DNA of 22,510 nt from DAOTTW01 sp034437615. Lineage in GTDB: Bacteria > Chloroflexota > Anaerolineae > Aggregatilineales > Phototrophicaceae. The notes under the pieces were generated by a model that made no database searches, had not been told where the DNA came from, and saw nothing but the letters and a program-made list of their open reading frames with translations. Positions 7,737-16,200 of this stretch are shown in pieces; position 1 is the stretch's first letter; each line of letters begins with the position of its first letter. The stretch covers positions 1-22,510 of the forward strand of contig DAOTTW010000059.1 of the NCBI GenBank assembly GCA_034437615.1, in the 5' to 3' direction. The position numbers and the translations under genes were made by a program.

Positions 7737-9380
7737 ATGGAATTGATGCAGTATGTTCGGTTACTTCAGCGTTGGCTATGGCTCCTGCTGCTAGCTGCAT
7801 TCATCGGCGGCAGCATCAGCTTCATCGCCGCGAGCAGACAGCCCGTTGTATACCGTTCTCAAACGATTCTGGCCATTGGGGGCGTTTTAGCTGACCCCAA
7901 TCCGAACGCAGCAACTTTCACCATCGGCCCGCGTCTGTTGAATACTTACGCCAGGCTCGTGCGTACCTATGATGTCCTACAAGCGACAGCCGAAAACCTC
8001 GACTTTCCGATTACACCGGGGCAGGTCGGCGCAGCGCTACGCACAAACATTATTCCCGACACGCTCCTGCTCGAACTCGTTATTGTCTACCGTGACCCTG
8101 TTGCGGCGGCAGACATCGCCAACGAGCTGGCCAATCAACTTATCCTGGCGACGCCCAACAACCTGACGCCGGAACTGGAAGCCCAGATCACCGTCGCAGA
8201 ACAAGAGATCAATAAGCTAACGCAGGATTTGATCCGTGCGCGTGCGCAATTGGATGCGGTTAATCGGCAGCTTGAAAATACAGAGGGTCTGACACCAACA
8301 GAGGGACAATCCTTGCAGGAGGAACGCCGCGACCTCGTATCGCAAATCAACGACACGAGCGGCAATATCGCGTCTTTTCAGAATCTCGTCGCCAGCGTAC
8401 AGGGGCGCATCAACACGCTCGATATCGTGGAGGCGGCGCGTGTGGCTGCGGGTGGGTCTTCATCGAACCCGGTTTACGCGACAATTCTTGGGGCTGTCGT
8501 TGGCTTAGTGAGTGCAATTGGCCTGGTCGTTCTGCTAGAGTACCTCAACGATACCTTCCGTAATGCGGGGCAGGCAACGCAAGTATTGGGCCTGCCCGTG
8601 TTGGGTGTTATCGGGCGCTTTGGCCGTCCGGGGGATTCGTACCGCAGTCGTTTGATTACGGAGCAGCCGCCGCTATCGCGAACACCAGAGGAATATCGCA
8701 CGTTGCGCACGAATTTGCTCTTCAAGACGCAGGAATCCGGGCGTATTTTCGTCGTGTCCAGCGCATCGCCCCAAGAGGGTAAAAGCGTTACAGCAGCTAA
8801 CCTTGCTGTATCAATGGCCCTGGCGGGCCAGCGCGTTGTGTTGATTGATGCTGACTTGCGCCGTCCGCGTGTGCATCAGGTTTTCGGGGTCAGCAACGAG
8901 CTAGGTCTGACGACGCTGCTATCCGCGACGCCGCCGGATGACCCCAATGACCTCAGTTGGCGCGAAGTGTTGCAAGAGACAAACGTCCCTGGCCTGCGGG
9001 TCATCACGAGTGGCTTCCTCCCGAAGAACCCGGCGGAAATCCTGGGTTCGCAGATGATGAAAAGCTGGGTGACGCTGCTGCGCAATGCGCCTGATATTGA
9101 CGTGGTGCTGTTCGACTCGCCACCGTGCCTTGCAATGTCCGATAGCACTGTGCTGGCCGCTTCGATTGATGCAGACGTGGTGCTCGTTGTGCAGGCCAAT
9201 AGCACACGCCGCACCGCCGCCACACGTGCGAAGGAACGCTTCGTACAGGTGGACGCTACCGTCATCGGTATTGTGCTGAACGGCTCTAATCTGCGCGAGG
9301 AAGACTACTACGACTACGCTTATCAATACTACTATCGCTACGACACGCAATCACCCACGCAACGACCACGCGCCGAATAG
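7737..9380 (+). CDS. Wzz-type chain-length protein fused to BY-kinase (bacterial tyrosine kinase)
   Basis: A 547-aa protein from the ATG at 7737, with AGGAA 12 bases upstream; a GTG at 7725 touches that site and is less likely. The N-terminal Wzz region has a first membrane helix at about 15-33, a periplasmic coiled-coil segment (about 145-225) and a second helix at about 247-268. The cytoplasmic kinase domain has Walker A SASPQEGKS at 342-350, Walker A' LIDADLRRP at 369-377 and Walker B VLFDSPP at 457-463. The tail contains YYDYAYQYYYRY, eight tyrosines in twelve residues, the usual autophosphorylation cluster. Such single-chain copolymerases control chain length and export of exopolysaccharide or capsule. 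The CapD-type enzyme and DUF4012 protein follow on the same strand. Confidence 0.93.
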   Translation: MELMQYVRLLQRWLWLLLLAAFIGGSISFIAASRQPVVYRSQTILAIGGVLADPNPNAATFTIGPRLLNTYARLVRTYDVLQATAENLDFPITPGQVGAALRTNIIPDTLLLELVIVYRDPVAAADIANELANQLILATPNNLTPELEAQITVAEQEINKLTQDLIRARAQLDAVNRQLENTEGLTPTEGQSLQEERRDLVSQINDTSGNIASFQNLVASVQGRINTLDIVEAARVAAGGSSSNPVYATILGAVVGLVSAIGLVVLLEYLNDTFRNAGQATQVLGLPVLGVIGRFGRPGDSYRSRLITEQPPLSRTPEEYRTLRTNLLFKTQESGRIFVVSSASPQEGKSVTAANLAVSMALAGQRVVLIDADLRRPRVHQVFGVSNELGLTTLLSATPPDDPNDLSWREVLQETNVPGLRVITSGFLPKNPAEILGSQMMKSWVTLLRNAPDIDVVLFDSPPCLAMSDSTVLAASIDADVVLVVQANSTRRTAATRAKERFVQVDATVIGIVLNGSNLREEDYYDYAYQYYYRYDTQSPTQRPRAE

Positions 9381-9455
9381 GGCGCTGGTCGGAACGCTGT
9401 TTCGATGGGTGAGGGTGGGCAGCCTGCCTGCCATAACTTGGACACAGAGGGCTAG

Positions 9456-11378
9456 GTGATCGTAATCATGCAAAAATTGAAGTCGCAGGCATCGCCAAAA
9501 CGCTGGGCACGCATCGTTGGCTGGATGTCCATTGATTTTGCGGTGATCTTGCTGGCCTTCTCGTTGGCCTACACAGCACGCTCGATCATTACACCATTGG
9601 AGGATTACCTCGAACGCTTGCCGGGTTTCGCGCTGATCGCTTTGTTCATTATCGCGTGTTTGTATCTCACGGGGGTCTATAACCGCATCTGGTCACAGAC
9701 AAGTGGACATGGCATCGCGCTGATCCTGCGGTCAGTTGGGCTTGCAGCGCTGTTGATCTTTCCCTTGAACCTGCTGTTCGGTATTGCCGCGCCACGCCCA
9801 CTGCCCTTGAGTATTTTCTTCATCGGCATGACGCTGGCTTTCATGGGCCTGACAAGTGTTCGTTACCGCTCTCGTTTGATTGGCGCGGCGTCATGGCGCT
9901 ATCGCGTGGTCGTCAAGGGTGATTTGCCGGATAATGACCGCACACGTATGTTGATTGTCGGTGCAGGCGAAGCAGGCCAAACGCTAGCATGGCGGCTAAA
10001 GCACCGCTTCACGGGCAGCCGTTACCGCGTAGTTGGCTTTGTGGATGACGACCCCAGAAAACAAGGTATGTACATCGAAGGCTGTTTGGTGCTGGGGCTT
10101 CGGGAGGACATCCCTTATATCGTGCGTGAAAAGCGTATTGATGTGATTGTCGTGGCGATCCACAACATCTCTGGTGCGGATTTCCGTGAGATTCTAGGCT
10201 ACTGTGAGCGCACATCCGCTGTGATTAAGGTCGTGCCGGATATGCTCGCGCTGATTAATGCACGCCAGACCAAGACGCTGCTGCGCGACGTGCAAGCCGA
10301 GGACCTGATTGGCCGCTCGACGGTTGACCGTCACAGCGATGTGGACCTGACGCCGATTACGCGCAAGGTTGTGCTGGTCACGGGGGCTGCGGGGTCGATT
10401 GGGTCTGAACTCAGCCGCCAGATGGCATCCTATCAACCATCCAGACTCATTTTGCTGGATAATAACGAGAGTGCGCTGCACGATCTACAGATCGACCTGG
10501 CGGCGGCGCATCCAGAAATAGACGTTCGGCCCGTATTGGCAGATGTGGCGCGGTACGAAGCAGTGGCCGATGTGTTTGAGACGCATCAGCCGGAGGTGGT
10601 CTTTCATGCGGCGGCCTATAAGCATGTGCCCATGTTGGAGCGTTACCCGAACGAAGCCATTCGCGTTAATGTCGGCGGTACCCGCAACCTGACCAAGCTG
10701 GCAAATCAGTATGCCATTGAGCGTTTCGTGCTGATTTCCACCGACAAGGCTGTCAACCCGTCAAACGTGATGGGCGCGAGTAAGCGCTTGTGCGAATGGT
10801 TGGTGCACGTCAGCGCACAAGGCAACCGACAGACGAAGTTTGGTGTTGTGCGCTTCGGTAATGTGCTGGGCAGTCGTGGTAGCGTCGTACCGACCTTTAA
10901 CCGTCAAATCGACAACGGCGGCCCGGTGACGATCACACACAAGGACATGACGCGCTATTTTATGAGCATTGCGGAGGCTGTGAACCTCGTCATTCATGCC
11001 GCTTGCCTGACATCCGGCGATGATATTTTCGTCTTGCGCATGGGGGAGGTTGTGCGTATCGTGGACGTTGCAGAGCGTATGATTCGCCTGCGTGGGTTGC
11101 GCCCCTACGAGGATATTCCGATTAGCTTTATCGGAATGCGCCCAGGGGAAAAATTACACGAAGAACTGCACGATGAGCTGGAATCACCCGCTCCAACGAT
11201 CCACCCACATATCATCCGGCTAGAAAACTGGAAATTTGATAGCGACTATGACGTGTTCCTGGAACACGTCGATCGCCTGCTTGTGGAGGGTGTCAGTGAT
11301 GCCGCGCCACCACTAGAGCAGTTGCTTAGCCCCGTAACTATGATGTCGTCCCATAGCGCAGAAGTAAGTGAGCAATGA
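9456..11378 (+). CDS. Membrane nucleotide-sugar dehydratase/epimerase, FlaA1/CapD (polysaccharide biosynthesis) type
   Basis: A 640-aa protein. The GTG at 9456 has GAGG five bases before it; an ATG at 9468 is an alternative. Four membrane helices occupy about 25-135. A first Rossmann-like domain begins at RMLIVGAGEAGQTLAWRL (about 164-181) and a catalytic SDR domain at VVLVTGAAGSIGSELS (about 305-320). The active-site segment STDKAVNPSNVMGASKR (428-444) has Met in place of the usual Tyr of YxxxK, which is normal for this 4,6-dehydratase branch. Members modify UDP-N-acetylhexosamines for capsule, O-antigen or protein glycans at the inner membrane. The stop overlaps the start of the DUF4012 gene (ATGA), so the two are translationally coupled. 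Confidence 0.93.
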   Translation: MIVIMQKLKSQASPKRWARIVGWMSIDFAVILLAFSLAYTARSIITPLEDYLERLPGFALIALFIIACLYLTGVYNRIWSQTSGHGIALILRSVGLAALLIFPLNLLFGIAAPRPLPLSIFFIGMTLAFMGLTSVRYRSRLIGAASWRYRVVVKGDLPDNDRTRMLIVGAGEAGQTLAWRLKHRFTGSRYRVVGFVDDDPRKQGMYIEGCLVLGLREDIPYIVREKRIDVIVVAIHNISGADFREILGYCERTSAVIKVVPDMLALINARQTKTLLRDVQAEDLIGRSTVDRHSDVDLTPITRKVVLVTGAAGSIGSELSRQMASYQPSRLILLDNNESALHDLQIDLAAAHPEIDVRPVLADVARYEAVADVFETHQPEVVFHAAAYKHVPMLERYPNEAIRVNVGGTRNLTKLANQYAIERFVLISTDKAVNPSNVMGASKRLCEWLVHVSAQGNRQTKFGVVRFGNVLGSRGSVVPTFNRQIDNGGPVTITHKDMTRYFMSIAEAVNLVIHAACLTSGDDIFVLRMGEVVRIVDVAERMIRLRGLRPYEDIPISFIGMRPGEKLHEELHDELESPAPTIHPHIIRLENWKFDSDYDVFLEHVDRLLVEGVSDAAPPLEQLLSPVTMMSSHSAEVSEQ

Positions 11379-13441
11379 GCGAACTATCACCGAACGAACG
11401 GCAAGGTGAATTACCACAACCACTTGGGCGCAGACGCCGCTCAGGTAGCCGAACCCCTGTCCAGCGCTTCTTCAAGCGGTTTCGGCGCTCGCGTCGTAGT
11501 ATTCGGCGTCGTGTGACGCCCATCGTCATATTGTTGTCTGCTGTGGTGATCGTTGTGGTCCTCAGTGTCGGGGCCGCCGTACTCATGACAGACGCGATCA
11601 ATCGACTCGAAACATCCTGGAATAACGTCAACCGCGTGATTGCGGTGATTAGCCGTAAGCCGGGCGCTGAGCTAACGCTGACGGACTTCAACCGCCTGAA
11701 GAACGGTATGACAGAGGTCAGTTCTGCGGCAGATAGTGTGCTAGAGCGCACGGACGGCATCCGCCCTGTAGTGAGCCTGGTGCCCAGCGGCAACGAACAG
11801 GTGCAACTGTTGCGCGGCGCACGAGACCTATCTAAAGCCGCAGAGCAGATTCTAATTGGCCTGGAGCCGACGCTGAATTTTGCAGTCGAAGGCGATGTAG
11901 AAGAATCCGTTGCTGCTGGCATTTCATCGGGTGAACGTGTCGTTGAGTTGTTGGAAATTGGCGTAGGGCGCTTCCAAAGGGCGGATGAATTGCTGAGAAA
12001 TGCCCGCCGCGAGATAGAGCAGTTGCCGCTGGATAACGTCTCTCCGACGCTGTTGTTTACCGTCGAGCAATTCAACAGCTACCATCAGCAATTGATGGAC
12101 ATCAATCAACTGTTGCTGAATTCACCCGAACTATTGACATCGGCCCTCGGCATCGGGGAAGAACGTAGCTATATCGTCCTTTCGCAAAACAGCGACGAAC
12201 TGCGCCCATCCGGTGGTTACATCAGTACGTGGGGCTGGATGACGGTGCGTAATGGTCGCATTGACGACTTTGGCTACGATGCCACGACGACAACCAGCCC
12301 ATTCCCACCACCGGAAGATTCGCAATTTGCACAGAGTATCCAGCCGCCGAATTGGTGGATTCGCTATGAGAACCCAGTCTTCTCAGCCTGGGATGGCAGT
12401 TGGTACGCGGACTTCCCATCAACCGCAGAGATGGCGCGGCAATATTACAACGCAGGCAACAACATTCACGCCCCTGCTGATGGCGTTATAGCCATCGACA
12501 TGATCGGCTTCGAGTATATTCTGCAAGCGCTCGAAGAGGTGGCGATGCCAGAATACGATCTGGTCGTGACACCGGATAACTACCGTGAGTTGATCTACGA
12601 AATTCGCTCGGTTGGGACGCAAGCAGGTACACGTGAAGTCGAACATAAGGTCTTCATCGCGGATATGTACCAGGAAATCTTCTCGAACTGGCTGCGCATC
12701 GACCAAGAACGTTCGTCGGCGCTCCTGGGTGCAATGCTGCAAGCCTTGCAGGAACGGCACATCATGATCTACTTTGCGGATTCGCAACTGAACGACGCGA
12801 TCGAGTTGCTCTCCTGGGGTGGTAGCCAGTACAGCGGCGTCGAGCAAGATTACCTGATGATTGCGGACGCGAACACCAGCCCGAATAAGTCGAATCGCTC
12901 CATCAACCGCAGCCTGACCTATGATGTGACGATTAACCCCGATGGCACGTTGGACAGCCGCGCTAGCGTCTCTTACGAATATCTGGATTCTGTGGCTGCT
13001 GCGGACCCCGCAGTCGAAGAGGGGGTACATGGCATCCTGGATTACTACAACCTGATGCAAGTGTTCGTGCCGCTCGGCAGCACCTTCCAGGAAATGGGCA
13101 ACATGCAAGACCTTGTGCGCACAGAAAACCGCGAAGCGCACACGATCTTCGTGACCAGCGTAGACGTGCTGTACGACAGCATCGAGCGCTACCAGTTTAC
13201 ATACGAGACGCCGCCACTGGTCGAGGACGTGGGGCGCTACAAGCGCTATCGCCTGCTGTTGCAGAAGCAACCCGGCATTCTGACGCAACCCACCAACGTG
13301 CAAATTGCGCTACCGCCGGGTGCTAGCCTCATCCGCTCCGAGCCACAGCCGTCGAATATCTATGATCTGGATGAACAGCGCCTCGATTATCGCTTCGATC
13401 TGGCAACAGACCAGTGGATTGAAGTGGTCTATCAGCAGTAG
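11375..13441 (+). CDS. DUF4012 membrane-anchored extracellular protein
   Basis: A 688-aa protein. Residues 1-48 are strongly basic (RRRRSGSRTP and RFFKRFRRSRRSIRRR). One membrane helix follows at about 49-72 and the remainder should be outside. Helical residues of about 75-260 precede the DUF4012 signature QNSDELRPSGGYISTWGWMT at 271-290, after which the extracellular domain runs to the C-terminus. DUF4012 proteins are found near polysaccharide genes in Gram-positive bacteria and Chloroflexota, but no biochemical role is established to my knowledge. The four-base overlap with the CapD-type gene supports a shared task in making or anchoring a surface glycan. Its stop codon is one base from the stop of the convergent moaB-like gene. 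Confidence 0.88.
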   Translation: MSELSPNERQGELPQPLGRRRRSGSRTPVQRFFKRFRRSRRSIRRRVTPIVILLSAVVIVVVLSVGAAVLMTDAINRLETSWNNVNRVIAVISRKPGAELTLTDFNRLKNGMTEVSSAADSVLERTDGIRPVVSLVPSGNEQVQLLRGARDLSKAAEQILIGLEPTLNFAVEGDVEESVAAGISSGERVVELLEIGVGRFQRADELLRNARREIEQLPLDNVSPTLLFTVEQFNSYHQQLMDINQLLLNSPELLTSALGIGEERSYIVLSQNSDELRPSGGYISTWGWMTVRNGRIDDFGYDATTTTSPFPPPEDSQFAQSIQPPNWWIRYENPVFSAWDGSWYADFPSTAEMARQYYNAGNNIHAPADGVIAIDMIGFEYILQALEEVAMPEYDLVVTPDNYRELIYEIRSVGTQAGTREVEHKVFIADMYQEIFSNWLRIDQERSSALLGAMLQALQERHIMIYFADSQLNDAIELLSWGGSQYSGVEQDYLMIADANTSPNKSNRSINRSLTYDVTINPDGTLDSRASVSYEYLDSVAAADPAVEEGVHGILDYYNLMQVFVPLGSTFQEMGNMQDLVRTENREAHTIFVTSVDVLYDSIERYQFTYETPPLVEDVGRYKRYRLLLQKQPGILTQPTNVQIALPPGASLIRSEPQPSNIYDLDEQRLDYRFDLATDQWIEVVYQQ

Positions 13442-13442
13442 C

Positions 13443-13982
13443 CTACTTTTTCCTGGGGCGGAACGCGGCGAGTTTGTCCGCGTCCGTCTCCAGGAATGGC
13501 CCGCCAATCAGGTCAATGCAATACGGGATCGCTGGGAATACCGCATCCAGGCATTCCTTGATGGCCTTCGGATTACCCGGCAGGTTGACGATTAAGCTGC
13601 TGCCGCGTATGCCTGCCGTCTGCCGTGATAGTATCGCTGTCGGCACGGAAAGCAGCGACACACGTCGCATCTCCTCACCAAACCCTAGCATCATCTTCTG
13701 ACAAACGGCCTCGGTTGCCTCTGGCGTGACATCACGTGGGGCAGGGCCAGTGCCGCCTGTGGTGATGATCAGATTGCAGCCTTCGTCGTCCGCCAGCGTG
13801 ACCAGCGCCGCCGCAATCTGATCGGCCTCATCCGGCACGACACGCGGCACAGCTACCCATGCTGATGTGAGAATATCCCCTAAATACGCCTGAATAGCAG
13901 GCCCGCCCCGATCTTCGTATTCACCACGAAAAGCCCGGTCCGATACCGTTAAGATGCCGATTTTGCTAACTGTTGCCATCAT
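13443..13982 (-). CDS. MoaB/MogA family molybdopterin-binding protein
   Basis: A 179-aa protein of the MogA/MoaB family, which in characterised members adenylylates molybdopterin before molybdenum insertion. It has the N-terminal IGILTVSDRAFRGEYEDRGG (8-27), the signature ITTGGTGPAPRDVTPEAT (73-90) with the conserved Asp in RDVTP, and NLPGNPKA (133-140). Length matches MoaB/MogA; CinA or MoeA would be longer. The first ATG overlaps the stop of the upstream glycosyltransferase gene (ATGATGG), so translation is coupled even though the functions look unrelated. Choice between moaB and mog cannot be made from the sequence. No other molybdenum-cofactor gene is in the window. Confidence 0.93.
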   Translation of the reverse strand: MMATVSKIGILTVSDRAFRGEYEDRGGPAIQAYLGDILTSAWVAVPRVVPDEADQIAAALVTLADDEGCNLIITTGGTGPAPRDVTPEATEAVCQKMMLGFGEEMRRVSLLSVPTAILSRQTAGIRGSSLIVNLPGNPKAIKECLDAVFPAIPYCIDLIGGPFLETDADKLAAFRPRKK

Positions 13983-16009
13983 GTTTCACTTTCGTCTGGC
14001 TGTTCTTGTGGCTGATTGCGTTGCACGGTTAGTTCGGTGATTGTAACGCTGCTCTGGTTATCTGCCCCTAGCAGACGTTGGCCGCTTTGCTCATCATAGA
14101 AGCCGCTGCTCAGTGTGTATGTCCCTGCTGCTAGGTCATCAGGTAACGTCAGCAGCAGGGTCTGGCTCATGATGATCTCGCTTGGGTCGTCCCATGTGTC
14201 GGTGGGGCGCGTATTATTCATCACTGGGAAGGCGTCTACTTGCGCGACAATATCGCCTGTTTCGGGGTCTAGCAGATGGTTGAACACTTTGTAGCTGCCC
14301 CTCAGCGCCGCATCAGCCTGCCAAAAGTAGCGCAAGGTCAGCGTTTCGCCCGCGTGTGGGTTGTCGCTACTGATGTTGTAGCCGACGATGCTCAGCGGCC
14401 CTAACTCAGCGTCTTGGTTATCTTCAAGGCTGTTTTCAATGGGATACAGCCACGCGACGACCATTGACGGGCCGCGCTTGTCCTCTGTGGGTGGGAATTG
14501 CTTCAGGACGGTCAATTCTGGCAGATAATCTACACCCGAGGGTTGCTCATACAGTTGCTGATACTCGCCATAATCAATGATCGCATACTCAGCACCCAAA
14601 GCACGAAAATCATCTATAGGCCGCGCAGATAAGTAGCTATTTGCGACGAACGCGAAATCCTTCTGGCCGATGTACCCGCCCCAATCAGGATTGAGCGTCT
14701 TGTGGTTGGCGGGGTAGGCGATGTGTGGTGCAGGCGTGAGTGTGTCTTCCATGTAGTGCATCAGATCTAGGCGACGATCTGGCAACGTATGATTATGTGC
14801 ATCATTGATGCTGCGTTGTAGGTCGTTACCGGCCAGCGCCAAGACCACAGCGAGCAGCACCACACCGAGCGGCAACGTTTGCAGCCAGCGTGGTAGGGTA
14901 ATGGCCTTGAGTTGGCTTGCGTGCTTGAGCAGGCTTTCAGCTAACAACCCATAGCTAGACACCCCAATCGCACACAGCAAGGCCAGCAACGCCAACATCG
15001 AAATGTACTGCCGGAATTGCTGCTTATCTAGCGTGCCGAAGAAGCTCAGGCCGATATTCCACAGGGCAATCGCGCTCACAATTACCAGTAAACCGAAAGC
15101 ACCCACGCGCCGACGCCGCAGCAGGAACGGCAAGCCGATGATGCCCAGCCATCCCAGGCTCCAAACGGCATTCGTGGCCACCTGATCGTACTGCGCGCTG
15201 AAATTCTCAGACAGCAGTTGCACAGTCGGCAAGCCCAGACGCTCAGGCGGTGCGCTCCAATCCGGGGCTTCGGTGGCCTCTGTTGATGGGAACAGCAGCA
15301 CAAGCCAGAAGCCGAAAAGCGCTGTCAGGCCTACGACGCGCCCGAAATTGGCCAGAATGCGTGGGCGGGGAATGTCTGGCTTGCGCCAGCGCCATAACGG
15401 GATGACCATCAACAGTGGCAAGATAAAAATGGCCTGATATTTGAACGCAATCGCCAGAAACGCGCTGACCAAACCGCCAAATATCCAACCGTTGCGGTCA
15501 AACGCCGTGCCCGTCAGCGTGAGATACAGCGCAGTGACCACGAAGAACGTCACAAAGCTGTCGGCTGTACCAAAACGACTGAATTCAACGATGATGGGGG
15601 ATAGGCCCCACAACAGCGCCGCTGATAAACCGACCAGAGGCGTCGCCAGCCGATCACCCAGCAGCGCGAGTACAATCAACGTGCCCATGCTGAACGTAAC
15701 CGAGAGAAAGCGCGTCATGGCCAGCACACCCGTCAGCGGTTCCGGTGCGGTGTGAAACAGCCGTATCAGTACGTAATTCACGGCGATAATGCCTGGTGGA
15801 TAGCCATGCATCCCTAGCGGCTCTGGTGAGCCGAAATCCACGATCATGCGTGCACCCAGCAGGTAGGCGGGTTCGTCTACGTGGTCGATGTATGGCAAAC
15901 TGAAGTTATAGCCCGTGTAGCGCAGGCCACCTGCCAGCAGCAGCACCGCGAACAAGATCAGCCAGAACACACGGGGCGGGAGCAGCTTGTTATGTCGTTC
16001 GGTTAGCAT
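13979..16009 (-). CDS. Polytopic GT-C glycosyltransferase (GT39/ArnT-like) with C-terminal beta domain
   Basis: A 676-aa protein. The first membrane helix is at about 14-29, followed by an extracytoplasmic loop with YIDHVDEPAYLLGARM (40-55). The Asp-Glu pair at 45-46 is the usual catalytic/metal-binding DE motif of dolichyl- or polyprenyl-phosphate-sugar-dependent GT-C enzymes. About ten further hydrophobic segments extend to residue 410 or so. After a soluble segment (about 420-525), residues of about 535-665 (LSIVGYNISSDNPHAGETLT and following) look like a beta-sandwich domain often appended to such transferases in this phylum. It likely transfers a sugar from a lipid carrier on the outer membrane face to a glycan or protein. 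The start is ATG 16009 with a weak site. It is divergent from the sucA gene. Confidence 0.82.
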   Translation of the reverse strand: MLTERHNKLLPPRVFWLILFAVLLLAGGLRYTGYNFSLPYIDHVDEPAYLLGARMIVDFGSPEPLGMHGYPPGIIAVNYVLIRLFHTAPEPLTGVLAMTRFLSVTFSMGTLIVLALLGDRLATPLVGLSAALLWGLSPIIVEFSRFGTADSFVTFFVVTALYLTLTGTAFDRNGWIFGGLVSAFLAIAFKYQAIFILPLLMVIPLWRWRKPDIPRPRILANFGRVVGLTALFGFWLVLLFPSTEATEAPDWSAPPERLGLPTVQLLSENFSAQYDQVATNAVWSLGWLGIIGLPFLLRRRRVGAFGLLVIVSAIALWNIGLSFFGTLDKQQFRQYISMLALLALLCAIGVSSYGLLAESLLKHASQLKAITLPRWLQTLPLGVVLLAVVLALAGNDLQRSINDAHNHTLPDRRLDLMHYMEDTLTPAPHIAYPANHKTLNPDWGGYIGQKDFAFVANSYLSARPIDDFRALGAEYAIIDYGEYQQLYEQPSGVDYLPELTVLKQFPPTEDKRGPSMVVAWLYPIENSLEDNQDAELGPLSIVGYNISSDNPHAGETLTLRYFWQADAALRGSYKVFNHLLDPETGDIVAQVDAFPVMNNTRPTDTWDDPSEIIMSQTLLLTLPDDLAAGTYTLSSGFYDEQSGQRLLGADNQSSVTITELTVQRNQPQEQPDESET

Positions 16010-16200
16010 AGATATGCTCTGTTATTTACAGAAGGACAGGTTGGTACGGGCGTGTATCATACCCTTGCCAGCACCACCGCGACAAGATTAGGCTAGCGTT
16101 CGGGCTATATGAGTTTGAGCGATGCTGCTATACATTCGGCGCAATCCTGTTTAAGATTGAAGCAAGCAGACACAACAAGTCAGAGGTGAGCGAGAAATCC

